Positions 16,907 to 26,528 of a stretch of DNA of 64,000 bases are shown here, piece by piece. Position numbers and translations under genes: made by a program. Source of the stretch: CAJXQU01 sp965223825 (GTDB lineage: Bacteria > Pseudomonadota > Gammaproteobacteria > CAJXQU01); assembly GCA_965223825.1 (NCBI GenBank), contig OZ245018.1, forward strand, positions 558,001 through 622,000. The letters run 5' to 3'. The notes under the pieces were generated by a model. It was not told the origin of the DNA and did not search any database. It worked only from the letters and a program-made list of their open reading frames with translations. Each line of letters begins with the position of its first letter. Position 1 is the stretch's first letter.

Positions 16907-19900
16907 TTAAGGTGATGTTCGAAGACTAGGACCGGCATCGGTACGATCAGAGAACAACTTATAAAGCACGGGCAGCACCAGTAACGTCAACAAGGTCGAA
17001 GAAATAATACCGCCGATGACAACGGTTGCGAGTGGTTTTTGCACTTCTGAGCCGATGCCGACATTAAATGCCATCGGCACAAAACCGAGACTCGCAACAA
17101 GTGCCGTCATTAATACCGGACGTAAGCGAGTGAGTGCACCGTGTTTTACCGCATCGATCAGGGAGAGGTTTTCATCGAGTAATTGACGAATAAAACTCAC
17201 CATGACCAAGCTGTTTAAGACCGCGATGCCAGATAAGGCGATAAAGCCGATTCCGGCAGAAATGGAGAATGGCATGCCCCGTAACCAGAGCGCCATGATG
17301 CCACCGGATAACGCAAACGGTACGCCAGAGAAAATAATCGCGGCATCTTTAAGTGAATTAAACGCCATAACCAGCAAACCAAAGATCAACAATAATGCGA
17401 TCGGAATAACAATTTGTAAGCGTTGTGATGCGGAGATCAATTGCTCGAATGTACCCCCGTAATCAAGCCAATAGCCCGCAGGAAGGACGATTTTTTCGTG
17501 AATACGTTTCTGCGAGTCCTGAATAAACGTGCCTAAATCCGTTCCACGTACATTCGCGGTGACGACGACACGACGTTTACCATTTTCACGGCTGATCTGG
17601 TTTGGACCCGGCGCGACATTAATACTGGCGACTTCGCTAAGTGGAATATACGCTTGGTGGGACGATGGATTATTGATCGAGACCATCGAATTGGGTTCAC
17701 CATTTTCTGAAGTCTGTCGGTTTTGGGTGACTTGTGCATCTGGAAGCGGAATGGGTAAACGCAACAGTGCAGTGGGATCTCGACGTAGACTTTCAGGTAA
17801 ACGAACGATCAGATCAAAGCGGCGATCGCCTTCAAAAATTTGCCCGGAAATTTTTCCACCCATAGCTGTTTGAATCGCATTTTGCATCTGCCAGAGGTTT
17901 AAACCATAGCGTGCAAGCGCATCACGATCCGGTGTGACAGTCATGATCGGCAAGCCAGTTACTTGTTCGATACGCACATCACGCGCGCCAGGGATGGTTT
18001 TTAATAATGCCTCAATGGCTTCACCAGTTTCGATCAGCACATCTCGATCATCACCGAACACTTTCACTGCCACATCTGCACGGACACCGGAAAGTAATTC
18101 GTTGAAGCGCATCTGAATCGGCTGGGTAAATTCATAATTATTACCTGGCGTTTTATCAGCAAGCGTTTGCAACTCCTTGATCAGTTCTGTTTTAGGTTTA
18201 TCTGGATCAGGCCATTGATTGCGTGGTTTTAATATCAAAAATGTATCCGCAACATTCGGTGGCATAGGATCACTAGCGATTTCCGCTGTGCCAATTTTGC
18301 TAAATATTTTATCGATTTCAGGTGTTGTGCTTAATAAACTTTCTAACTGATTTTGCATCATAACGGCCTGATCAATCCCTGTACCGGGAATGCGCATGGC
18401 GTGCATGGCAATGTCACCTTCATCTAGTTGTGGAACAAATTCAGTACCTAATTTCGTCGTTAAATAAAGGCTAATAGCAAAAATGCTCAATGCTGAAAAA
18501 ATTATAATTTTTGGAGAATATAATGCGAATGTTAAACACGGTTTGTAGATTGATTTTGCATAACGCATCACCACATTTTCCTTTTCTTCAACAGGTCCAC
18601 GCATGAAAAGTGCAAGGGCTGCGGGAATAAATGTGAGGGCCAGAATTAAGGCGAAGCACAAAGCCATGATCACAGTTAAAGCCATCGGATGAAATAGTTT
18701 TCCTTCAACACCGGTCAAGGTAAAGATCGGAATATAGACAATGGTGATAATGATCACGCCGAAAATGGCCGGTTTAATTACTTCTTTCGTTGCCTTAAAA
18801 ACAATATCGATACGTTGTTTAAGATCAGGTAGAGTTGCTTGGTTTTTTTGAGCAAGGGATAAATGCCGAATCACATTTTCAACAATGATCACGGCACCGT
18901 CGACGATCAAACCAAAATCCAACGCCCCCAAGCTCATTAAGTTACCACTTACATGATTCGTAACCATGCCGGTAATTGTCATCAACATACTGATGGGAAT
19001 TACCAGTGCGGTGATCAGTGCGGCACGAATATTTCCAAGTAAAAGAAACAAGATCACGATGACAAATAGCGCGCCTTCGAGTAAGTTTTTTTGTACGGTA
19101 ACGATAGCTTGATCAACTAATTTGGTCCGATCGTAAACGGCATCTGCAGTAATGCCTGCCGGTAAGGTTTGATTAATTTCAACGAGCTTGTCGGCAGCCG
19201 CTTTTGCAACGGTACGGCTGTTCTCGCCCATTAACATAAAGACGGTTCCAAGGATGGCTTCCTTACCATTGAGCGTAGCAGCACCCGTACGTAATTCTTT
19301 ACCGAAGATTACATCCGCGACATCACCAATACTGATCGGTATTCCGTCGTTTGCGGTGATTGTGATCTTTGCAATATCGTTCAATGATTGAACTTGACCG
19401 GGAGCGCGGATCAGCCATTGTTCACCAAAGCGTTCGATGTAACCCGCACCGATATTCAGGTTGTTTTTTTCTAATGCATCGACAATATCTTGCAGAGTTA
19501 ATCCATAAGACAATAAGCGATCAGGGTAGGGTGTTACATGAATTTCTTTTTTATAACCACCAATGGTGTTGACCTCGGTGACGCCGTTGGTTTGTACAAG
19601 TTGTGGTTTAATAATCCAGTCTTGGATACCTCTCAGATCAGTCGCGTCATAGGCTTTACCATCTGCATTTAATGCGTCAGGTTTTGCAGAAACCGTGTAC
19701 ATAAAAATCTCGCCCAATCCTGTCGCAATCGGGCCAAGCTCTGGAACCAGATCTGACGGTAGCGAACTCTTCACCGTTTGTAATTTTTCTGAGACTAGCT
19801 GGCGTGCAAAATAAATATCCGTGTTATCTTCAAAAACAACCGTCACTTGCGATAAACCATAGCGAGAGAGTGATCGTGTATGGGCAAGGTTGGGTAACCC

Positions 19901-20122
19901 TGCCATGGCTGTTTCAATCGGATAACTCACCCGTTGTTCAGATTCTAAAGGAGAAAAGCCGGGAGCTTCGGTATTAATTTGTACCTGAATATTACTAATA
20001 TCTGGCACCGCATCGATGGGTAAGCGTTGATAATTATATATACCTAACGCAACGAGTAAGATCGCTAAGATAATGATCAACCAGCGTTGTTTTAAGGAGA
20101 AATTAATAATAGTGTCTAACAT
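16907..20122 (-). CDS. czcA: Heavy-metal efflux RND pump (CzcA family)
   Basis: A 1071-aa inner-membrane proton/cation antiporter of the HME-RND family, the pump of a tripartite exporter. The 12-helix layout with two large periplasmic loops is visible. The fourth membrane helix carries LDFGLIVDGAVIIVEN with D402, D408 and E415. This is the charged pattern of the Co/Zn/Cd-type pumps, not of the Cu/Ag (CusA) type. The N-terminus has the usual LPIDAVPDISNIQVQI block. It is the last of three operon genes, 14 nt after the adaptor gene. The substrate is inferred to be Zn, Co and/or Cd. Confidence 0.93.
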   Translation of the reverse strand: MLDTIINFSLKQRWLIIILAILLVALGIYNYQRLPIDAVPDISNIQVQINTEAPGFSPLESEQRVSYPIETAMAGLPNLAHTRSLSRYGLSQVTVVFEDNTDIYFARQLVSEKLQTVKSSLPSDLVPELGPIATGLGEIFMYTVSAKPDALNADGKAYDATDLRGIQDWIIKPQLVQTNGVTEVNTIGGYKKEIHVTPYPDRLLSYGLTLQDIVDALEKNNLNIGAGYIERFGEQWLIRAPGQVQSLNDIAKITITANDGIPISIGDVADVIFGKELRTGAATLNGKEAILGTVFMLMGENSRTVAKAAADKLVEINQTLPAGITADAVYDRTKLVDQAIVTVQKNLLEGALFVIVILFLLLGNIRAALITALVIPISMLMTITGMVTNHVSGNLMSLGALDFGLIVDGAVIIVENVIRHLSLAQKNQATLPDLKQRIDIVFKATKEVIKPAIFGVIIITIVYIPIFTLTGVEGKLFHPMALTVIMALCFALILALTFIPAALALFMRGPVEEKENVVMRYAKSIYKPCLTFALYSPKIIIFSALSIFAISLYLTTKLGTEFVPQLDEGDIAMHAMRIPGTGIDQAVMMQNQLESLLSTTPEIDKIFSKIGTAEIASDPMPPNVADTFLILKPRNQWPDPDKPKTELIKELQTLADKTPGNNYEFTQPIQMRFNELLSGVRADVAVKVFGDDRDVLIETGEAIEALLKTIPGARDVRIEQVTGLPIMTVTPDRDALARYGLNLWQMQNAIQTAMGGKISGQIFEGDRRFDLIVRLPESLRRDPTALLRLPIPLPDAQVTQNRQTSENGEPNSMVSINNPSSHQAYIPLSEVASINVAPGPNQISRENGKRRVVVTANVRGTDLGTFIQDSQKRIHEKIVLPAGYWLDYGGTFEQLISASQRLQIVIPIALLLIFGLLVMAFNSLKDAAIIFSGVPFALSGGIMALWLRGMPFSISAGIGFIALSGIAVLNSLVMVSFIRQLLDENLSLIDAVKHGALTRLRPVLMTALVASLGFVPMAFNVGIGSEVQKPLATVVIGGIISSTLLTLLVLPVLYKLFSDRTDAGPSLRTSP

Positions 20123-20136
20123 GATAACTCCCCCTT

Positions 20137-21648
20137 TTAGTGAGCGTGACCGGCTGAATTTTTACCCAGTTCTGCTTTGAATAAAAAACTATTTTTTGAA
20201 ACGTATTCCATTCCAACATCGAGTCCAGTGATAATTTCAACCCACTCCTCATCTCGTCGACCGAGCTCAACGGGACGCATCTCGAAAGTATTTTCGACAT
20301 GAATAAAAATAATATTTTGATCATTTAAGGATTGGATTGCACTGTGTTTTACCGCAACTGGAATTTCGTACTCTTCACTTTTAACGTGCACTTTTACAAA
20401 CTGACCTGGACGTAGATTTCGATCAGGGTTTTTCAATGAAATATAGGCTTTGGCTGAGCGGGTTTTTTCACCAATTAAGGGTCCGATCCAAGCAACGTTA
20501 CCAGTCACATTTTGCTTGAGAGAATCGATTTCGACCGTTACGGCTTGATCAACATGAACATTCGCCAGATGCTGTGGGTAAACCGTAAACTCAACCCAGA
20601 CATCAGACAGATCGGCGATCACAAACAAGGTTCTTTCTGAAGTAATAGATTCACCTTGAGAAACGTGTTTATTGATAATGGTTCCAGTCAATGGTGCTCG
20701 CACTTCAAAGAGTGAAAAGTCATCTAATGCACTAATCGTTGAAAGGTCGATGCCCAACGCTATTAGGACGTACTGTGATTGTTGTAAATTGATTTTCGCT
20801 TCAGATAAGCGAGTTTGACTATTGAGGAAATCTTGTTCAGCAGAGATGCCTTCGTTACGCAATTGTTTTTCACGTTTAAATAATTTATTTGCTAATGCAA
20901 GGCGCTCTTTTGCAGCAAGGTAATCACTTTTTAACGTCACCAGTTCTTGACTTTGAATGACGGCAAGCAGCTCGCCTTTTTCAACATGTTCACCCAAACG
21001 TTTACGGTTGTCTGTGACAATGCCGGGCAAGCTTGAAACGACATGTGCAAGATGATCTTGGTTAAATCGTATTTCACCTGGTAGCTCAGTATTTTCGATC
21101 AAAGTCACTGCGCCTGCGGTTGAAACTCCAACCCCTGAACGTTGCAGGGTATTTTCATCCATCAGAATGCGCCCTTCGAATTGATCGTGTTCCCAAGTGG
21201 CGGTTTTATCTTGGTAACGTGCTGATAGGTTCATCTGAAATGAATGGGGCTCATTTATTTTTTGCTGACTATAAAGGTAATCATTTTCGGTTTTAAAAGT
21301 AATCTCTTGTACTGCTTGACCGAGTCGCTTAATCGTCATGGAAACATCAACACTTTCGGGCGTGATAATTTGATGGTTAACGTAGGTATAAATACGAAAT
21401 TCGGATGTTGTGCCTTTTTCAAATAAGAGTACTTCGATCGAGAATGGATCGGCTTTAAAAAGCCAACCACCGTGTGAGCCTGTATTGTCGGAGTGTTCTG
21501 AGTGATCATCGTGATCGGTGGTTTCATGCGCTTGGCTGTTGGAGGTTAGTGATTGATCATTCTGTTCCGTTTGATTCGACATAAATAAAGCAATGACGAG
21601 GATGAGTAGAATAAGGATCATGCTGATCGTGATTAAATGTTTGTTCAT
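20137..21648 (-). CDS. czcB: RND efflux periplasmic adaptor (CzcB family)
   Basis: A 503-aa membrane-fusion protein that links the inner-membrane pump to the outer-membrane channel. It has one N-terminal membrane helix (about 5-24). A periplasmic stretch rich in His and Asp (about 42-60, including HDDHSEHSD) could bind metal ions. The lipoyl/beta-barrel core includes LPGIVTDNRKRLGEHVEKGE and the coiled-coil hairpin SAEQDFLNSQTRL. The C-terminal residues GHAH add a further possible metal ligand. The start is 31 nt after the czcC stop. Confidence 0.9.
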   Translation of the reverse strand: MNKHLITISMILILLILVIALFMSNQTEQNDQSLTSNSQAHETTDHDDHSEHSDNTGSHGGWLFKADPFSIEVLLFEKGTTSEFRIYTYVNHQIITPESVDVSMTIKRLGQAVQEITFKTENDYLYSQQKINEPHSFQMNLSARYQDKTATWEHDQFEGRILMDENTLQRSGVGVSTAGAVTLIENTELPGEIRFNQDHLAHVVSSLPGIVTDNRKRLGEHVEKGELLAVIQSQELVTLKSDYLAAKERLALANKLFKREKQLRNEGISAEQDFLNSQTRLSEAKINLQQSQYVLIALGIDLSTISALDDFSLFEVRAPLTGTIINKHVSQGESITSERTLFVIADLSDVWVEFTVYPQHLANVHVDQAVTVEIDSLKQNVTGNVAWIGPLIGEKTRSAKAYISLKNPDRNLRPGQFVKVHVKSEEYEIPVAVKHSAIQSLNDQNIIFIHVENTFEMRPVELGRRDEEWVEIITGLDVGMEYVSKNSFLFKAELGKNSAGHAH

Positions 21649-21679
21649 AAATAAATCCTGATGTGATCGATTTTGGTGA

Positions 21680-23002
21680 TCAGTGTTTTAAATTTGAGAA
21701 GGTTTCTAACCCACCACCAATTAAGCGCTCCATGGTGATGACCATGATCTGGTAGGCTGTGACGGTATCGATATATTGTTTGCGTATATCAAAATAGGTA
21801 CGTTGTGTATCCAACAAGCCGAGTAAATCGAGCTTACCAACCTCATAAATCTTTTTTGCCGTATTGAACGCTTCTGCAGAAACCGGTAAGACTTCATCGC
21901 GTAGAATGATTGCCTCATCGTATAAGATCATTAAATGTTGGTAGTTTTCTTTTAAAGCGGTACGAATGTTAATTTCGCTGGTGAGTTGATCTTGCCGTGC
22001 TTTATTTAATTCAATTTGGGATTTTTTTATTCCAGTTTTTTTATTATCGAAAATAAATAAGGGTAATGAAATGTTAGCCACCGCGGCGACATCATCAGTT
22101 TCATTCAAATGTTTTACACCAGCAGAAATTGTGATGTCAGGGATGGAGTTTGCTTCGGCAAGCAACACGGCGCTTTCTTCACGTTGAATAACTGAAACCC
22201 ACTTTTTAAGGTCAGGGTTTTTATTAATTTGTTGGATGACCTGCTGTAGCTTAGGTGGTTTTTTCGTGTTGTATAAATCACCTAAAACGTTGGTGTAGCT
22301 AACGACATCACTGCCCCAATATTGTGTGAGTAAGTGTTTGTAGGCGGTTAATTGACGAGTCGCATTGAGACTCTGCAGACGTGATCGAGAGACTTCGACA
22401 CGCGCTTTCATTTCCTCTAACTTTGTGGCCTTGCCGGCTTTTACCCGGGTGCTGATCGTTTTATATACTTCGTCAGCAAGTTCATATGTTTCTTTTTGAA
22501 TGGCAACAATTTCTTGCAGACTTAACACGTTGATGTAGCTTTTGGTCATCGTGGCGAGCAGATCAATACGCGTAATTTCATATTCCCAACGCGCTAAGTA
22601 TTGATCATTGAGCGCGAGGTTTTTTCGCTTAACGCGTTTATCGCCGAGCTCGATTAACTGGCTCAATGCTAATGTGGTTTCGGTTGCATCAATACCACTG
22701 AAATTACCTGATCCCGCAATGTTTTCGACAGCCATTAATAACGCAGGATTTGGGCGCAAACCGGCTTCTATTTCTGCCATTTCTTCACCTTTAATTGTCC
22801 AAGCGTGCGCTGCCAGTTGTGGGTTGTGTTTTAAGGTGAGGAGGATGGCCTGCTTGAGTGATAGATCACCCGTAGGCAGTGTGATCGGTTGATCAAACTC
22901 TTCGGGTGAAATGATTGGTGGTAGCGATAGATCGACATCCACTGCAAATGTTGCAGCTGAAAAATAGTAAGCCGCAAGAAGTACGAGCGTTCTTAGATAC
23001 AT
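21680..23002 (-). CDS. czcC: Outer-membrane efflux channel (CzcC/TolC family)
   Basis: A 440-aa TolC-like outer-membrane protein with a signal peptide (about 1-20, ending in FA-VD). It has two repeated OEP domains rich in long amphipathic helices. The segment LKQAILLTLKHNPQLAAHAW is the usual N-terminal motif. It is the first of the three efflux genes and provides the exit duct for the pump. The upstream 98 bp separate it from a small exported Cys/His-rich protein read in the same direction. Confidence 0.88.
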   Translation of the reverse strand: MYLRTLVLLAAYYFSAATFAVDVDLSLPPIISPEEFDQPITLPTGDLSLKQAILLTLKHNPQLAAHAWTIKGEEMAEIEAGLRPNPALLMAVENIAGSGNFSGIDATETTLALSQLIELGDKRVKRKNLALNDQYLARWEYEITRIDLLATMTKSYINVLSLQEIVAIQKETYELADEVYKTISTRVKAGKATKLEEMKARVEVSRSRLQSLNATRQLTAYKHLLTQYWGSDVVSYTNVLGDLYNTKKPPKLQQVIQQINKNPDLKKWVSVIQREESAVLLAEANSIPDITISAGVKHLNETDDVAAVANISLPLFIFDNKKTGIKKSQIELNKARQDQLTSEINIRTALKENYQHLMILYDEAIILRDEVLPVSAEAFNTAKKIYEVGKLDLLGLLDTQRTYFDIRKQYIDTVTAYQIMVITMERLIGGGLETFSNLKH

Positions 23003-23100
23003 GACTTAATCTCAATGTAAGCAAAATAACAACTCCATCAGTGAATTGCTGAACTGAGGAGAACTAAAATGATGATTTCGCTACTGATCAGTAGCGGAGA

Positions 23101-23412
23101 TTAAGCGATAGGGGGATGGTACGGCGGTGCTTGTTTATGCGATGTATAGATGGTTTTTTGACGAACTGAAATACTTTTAGTTTGTTGATTCGTTGAGGCT
23201 GAAAAGGTTTGAATTAAACCGAGAGAATGGGATGAAAAATGACAACAATGATCACAGGCAAGTGATTCTTTTTCTGATTCATGATGAGTGTCGAGTTCGA
23301 CCATGTGTGAATTTTGCGACTCAGTGAGTTCATGCGCGTAGGCATGGATCGGAAGCACAACACCGGAGAGGAGCATGATCACGAGAAGAAACGTTGTTAA
23401 CGGAGTTCGCAT
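23101..23412 (-). CDS. Small exported Cys/His-rich protein (CzcI-like position)
   Basis: A 103-aa protein with a clear signal peptide (about 1-27, ending HAYA). The mature part has several His and Glu and a CDHCCHFSSH cluster that could bind a metal. In czc operons a short periplasmic protein, CzcI, is often encoded just before czcC, and this gene is at that place and of similar size and make-up. Sequence identity to CzcI cannot be claimed. The ATG at 23412 begins the signal peptide; the frame continues upstream only to a TTG at 23451 that has no better ribosome site. Confidence 0.6.
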   Translation of the reverse strand: MRTPLTTFLLVIMLLSGVVLPIHAYAHELTESQNSHMVELDTHHESEKESLACDHCCHFSSHSLGLIQTFSASTNQQTKSISVRQKTIYTSHKQAPPYHPPIA

Positions 23413-23608
23413 AGTGCAGAAGAATATGAACGATATTGTTGAATTATTCAAATGTATTTTATTACGTGAAAATTTAAAAAGGATAAATATGTTTGCCGAC
23501 TCCCTTACGAATCTTTAGGATTCATGTGGTATATCAGTCGCTTATATGTTTACATGGGCCGCGTAAGTTGAACAACAAAACAATAACCAACTTGATGGAG
23601 GATAAGCG

Positions 23609-24427
23609 ATGATTAAACGAGTTTTAACTTTCAGTTTGCCAGCACTATTTTTTATCAACGGCCCGGTATTCGCGGAGAACGGAAATCACGATAATAATGG
23701 CTGCGATGCGTTACCGAATTATGAATATGCGACACAAGCGCTTTTAGATGTTACTGCGAGTGACGCTACTGGTTTGAATAACGATATGTGGCTGACCATC
23801 GTTGATCGCGATGGCGTGGTTTGTTTGGTAACCCACTCGGGAGCTGAGCGAGGTGATCAATGGCCCGGTAGTCGTGTTATTTCAGCGCAAAAAGCCAACA
23901 CAGCAAATGCGTTTAGTCTTCCTGCCGGTAAGGGCGGTTTAGTGCCCGGCTTATCCCTTTCTACCGCGAACTTGTATGCTGCTGTGCAGCCAGGCGGTAG
24001 TTTATTCGGTTTGCAATTTAGTAACCCTGTGGATACGAAAGAAGCCTATGACGGCAAAGCCTATCGTTACGGCACTGAACGCGACCCCATGCGAAATGCA
24101 CAAGTCGGCGGCGTGAATGTATTTGGTGGTGGACTTGCGTTGTATGACGAAAATGGTGTTCTACTTGGTGCGCTCGGCGTGAGTGGAGACAGTGCGTGTG
24201 CAGATCATACGATTGCGTGGAAAGTGCGTGACACACTTGCTTTGGATTATGTTCCGGCTGGCGTGAGTGCGACTGGTGATGACAACATGGTCCAAGATTT
24301 TGTTGATGGCGCGAGTCAGGGCGGCTTCGGTCATCCTTCCTGTGGTTTCGGTGAAGAAGCGACAATCAGCAATTTGCCGTTCGATTTCCCCGTTGGAAAC
24401 GGTATGCCAATGGCGGGTACGCAATAA
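23609..24427 (+). CDS. Secreted GlcG/HbpS family protein (DUF336)
   Basis: A 272-aa protein with a signal peptide (about 1-22, ending VFA-EN). The domain includes DRDGVVCLVTHSG, RVISAQKANTANAFSL, GGVNVFGGGLALYDENGVL and LGALGVSGDSACADH, which are the blocks of the GlcG/HbpS family. Some members bind haem or extracellular small molecules; others have unknown roles in C2 metabolism. The C-terminal 60 residues are extra and poor in known motifs. Strong ribosome site: GGAGGA 7 nt before the ATG. It is divergent from the czc operon, and the 196-bp gap between them holds a short GAATC/GATTC dyad (23509-23523). Metal-linked control is only a guess. Confidence 0.83.
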   Translation: MIKRVLTFSLPALFFINGPVFAENGNHDNNGCDALPNYEYATQALLDVTASDATGLNNDMWLTIVDRDGVVCLVTHSGAERGDQWPGSRVISAQKANTANAFSLPAGKGGLVPGLSLSTANLYAAVQPGGSLFGLQFSNPVDTKEAYDGKAYRYGTERDPMRNAQVGGVNVFGGGLALYDENGVLLGALGVSGDSACADHTIAWKVRDTLALDYVPAGVSATGDDNMVQDFVDGASQGGFGHPSCGFGEEATISNLPFDFPVGNGMPMAGTQ

Positions 24428-24470
24428 GTTTTAATAACATGCGTAATCCAAAGCGTTATTGAAGATAAAA

Positions 24471-24506
24471 AGTCGGATCAGACACGCGTTTGCTCCGGCT
24501 TTTTTT
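24471..24506 (+). terminator. Intrinsic terminator of the GlcG-like gene
   Basis: AGTCGGA (24471-24477) pairs with TCCGGCT (24494-24500) with one G-T pair, followed by seven T bases. It ends 9 bp before the stop of the convergent MetF-like gene. Confidence 0.7.
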
Positions 24507-24514
24507 ATGCGCGG

Positions 24515-26041
24515 CTACTCTTGTGACGTTTTTGCAACATCGATTCCTTCCCCGCGCCACTGCGGTGGAAAAGAACTACTACCACGAGTTTGTTCTGGTA
24601 TCGCCGGGATCAAGCCGTTCTCAAGTTGATCCAATACATTCTCATCTCGGGCGATTCGGTATTTACGACTATGAATACATTCGCGATCACCGAATTCGCA
24701 GATATTTAATTGTGTCCCGCCACACGGGCCATTGGCTAAACCTTTTGGGCAGGTTTCAGGGCAGACGTATTGTGTCGCAGCGAGTCGACAGCTTCCGCAT
24801 GTTTCGCAACCGAACAGTGGCTTCTTAATCGCTTTCTCGATTGTTACTAAGCGTTGATCAGCTTTAGAACCCCGCTCAATGTGGCCAAAGAGTTTATCCA
24901 TGAGACGCGCGCCGAAGCCGTCTTCAAATAGGAAATCATGCATTTGATCCATCAATTGGTATTTAAGGCGATCCATAAAGGGCGCACGCTGATTGGTGCG
25001 ATCAGACAAGCTCCAAGATTGTCGCGGGGCTGGATTTGCGATCCGTTTTCCGTCGGGGAAAATAAACGCCTCGCGCCATGCACTGTTCCAACTGATGCGA
25101 TCAGGGCATTTGCGCGTTAAATAATCCACTTGATTAAGCAAGGTTTCCAATGTGTCAGTTGAGTTGATCGCAGTCAGTTGCACGCCCGAATAGCCGATCA
25201 GCCGTAAACCGACAATCTGCAAGGCCAACCGACGTGTGACACGCGCGGCAGCTTGTTCTTTGGTGAGTTCCGCTTCTTCGGCTTCTAGCAGCGCGTGCAA
25301 GCTATCTGTGATCGTAACGCCCGCGAGCTGATGTTGACGAATAAAACGTGATCGCGTCGCACTGAGAGCCATGATGTTCGCGACCATCGGTTTGCGATAG
25401 CCGCGCGACTCCATCCAAAACAACGCTTCTTCGTGTTTAACAATATCGAAGCCGATCTGAGTGATCAGAAAATCGGCACCGGCGGCAATTTTTTTGCCCA
25501 GCTTAAGATACTGGGCCATGGCTTCTTCTTCGTAATACTTGAAAGGGTTGAGCGCGGCGGCGATGAGAAGATCAGGTGAATGTTGGCGTGCTAAGGCGAT
25601 GGCCGCGACCGATTCAAGGTAGCGTGGACGCCGATCGTTTGGTGGTGATTTTAGCTTATCGCCGGACAAGATCAGGATGTTTTCCAGCTTGGCTTTGCGC
25701 ATGCGATCAAGCGATGCGTGTAACTCGTCGACACTGCGATCCTTACCGGAAAAATGGACTAGCGGTTGTGTGCCTGCATGATTGCGAACTTCACCTGCGA
25801 TATTCACAGGATCAGGATCATCATCGGCATGCACCCGATCTGTCACGCTAAAGCCCGCCACTTCATCGCGACGCGCCAGTTTGCGCACAAACGCGTCGAT
25901 CTGAATCAGATCATCTTGCAGAACATGCTGTGACGATGCGACGAATTCCACCGTCCAAAAAAAGGACTGTTTGCGTAACGCACGACGGATTTGATTTTGT
26001 GGACGATAGAGATTCGCAACGTGAGCTTCAATGGTTTTCAT
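24515..26041 (-). CDS. MetF-like TIM-barrel protein with cysteine-rich MTHFR_C domain
   Basis: A 508-aa protein. Residues 25-310 resemble 5,10-methylenetetrahydrofolate reductase (MetF): VEFVASSQ with E32, NILILSGD near 121-128 and a C-terminal half of the barrel with LQIVGLRLIGYSGVQL. Residues about 340-470 are a second domain with eight cysteines (412, 415, 418, 427, 431, 440, 448, 455) in the pattern CETCGSC...CPETCPKG...GPCGG, the MTHFR_C/MetV-type zinc or iron-sulfur domain. In acetogens MetV is a separate partner of MetF, so this is a natural fusion of the two parts. It could reduce methylene-THF or a related C1 carrier using an unusual donor. It overlaps the upstream cupin gene by 4 nt. 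Confidence 0.8.
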   Translation of the reverse strand: MKTIEAHVANLYRPQNQIRRALRKQSFFWTVEFVASSQHVLQDDLIQIDAFVRKLARRDEVAGFSVTDRVHADDDPDPVNIAGEVRNHAGTQPLVHFSGKDRSVDELHASLDRMRKAKLENILILSGDKLKSPPNDRRPRYLESVAAIALARQHSPDLLIAAALNPFKYYEEEAMAQYLKLGKKIAAGADFLITQIGFDIVKHEEALFWMESRGYRKPMVANIMALSATRSRFIRQHQLAGVTITDSLHALLEAEEAELTKEQAAARVTRRLALQIVGLRLIGYSGVQLTAINSTDTLETLLNQVDYLTRKCPDRISWNSAWREAFIFPDGKRIANPAPRQSWSLSDRTNQRAPFMDRLKYQLMDQMHDFLFEDGFGARLMDKLFGHIERGSKADQRLVTIEKAIKKPLFGCETCGSCRLAATQYVCPETCPKGLANGPCGGTQLNICEFGDRECIHSRKYRIARDENVLDQLENGLIPAIPEQTRGSSSFPPQWRGEGIDVAKTSQE

Positions 26042-26466
26042 GTACGAATATCGTCTTTTTCATTCCAAGGTGGACTGACGATCACGAGAAATTCTAAGAC
26101 GCAAGTTCCGGTATTTTCCAGCCATTGTTCATGTCCGGCGGGGACTAACGCTGTGCCACCAGCGGTCAATTCGAGTTGATCATATTCGTTTTCATCACGT
26201 TTTCCATTCGATAAAAGTGAAGACTTACTTATGTTCAAGCGACCACAACCTTTGACGATATAATACAGTTCGGCTTGGTGAAGATAATGTGGATAGGTTT
26301 GTTTGCTCGGCTCTACCGTGGCAACAGCGAGGGAGTAAGGTAAATCGAGTTGATCATTTTTCGGTTGAACCAGTTCTTTGATTAGGCAACCATCGTTAGC
26401 GATAAAAGCGGGACAATCGTTGGCGTCTTTCGAAAAAATATTAGGCATGAAGCCCATCATACTCAA
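26038..26466 (-). CDS. Cupin domain protein coupled to the MetF-like gene
   Basis: A 142-aa single-domain cupin. The metal-binding motif 1 is present as HYLHQAELYYIVKG and motif 2 as GTALVPAGHEQWLENTG, with His and Glu ligands for a metal. It has no signal peptide. It may be an enzyme (lyase, isomerase, dioxygenase) or a binding protein; the fold does not say which. The stop overlaps the ATG of the MetF-like gene by 4 nt, so the two are translationally coupled and probably serve one pathway. The true start may be an internal ATG (26460 or 26448). Confidence 0.75.
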   Translation of the reverse strand: MSMMGFMPNIFSKDANDCPAFIANDGCLIKELVQPKNDQLDLPYSLAVATVEPSKQTYPHYLHQAELYYIVKGCGRLNISKSSLLSNGKRDENEYDQLELTAGGTALVPAGHEQWLENTGTCVLEFLVIVSPPWNEKDDIRT

Positions 26467-26528
26467 GGCCGCGCGGAGGACAAGCTTGCGCGGCCATGGG
26501 TTGAAAAATCAACGAGAACGGAAATCTA

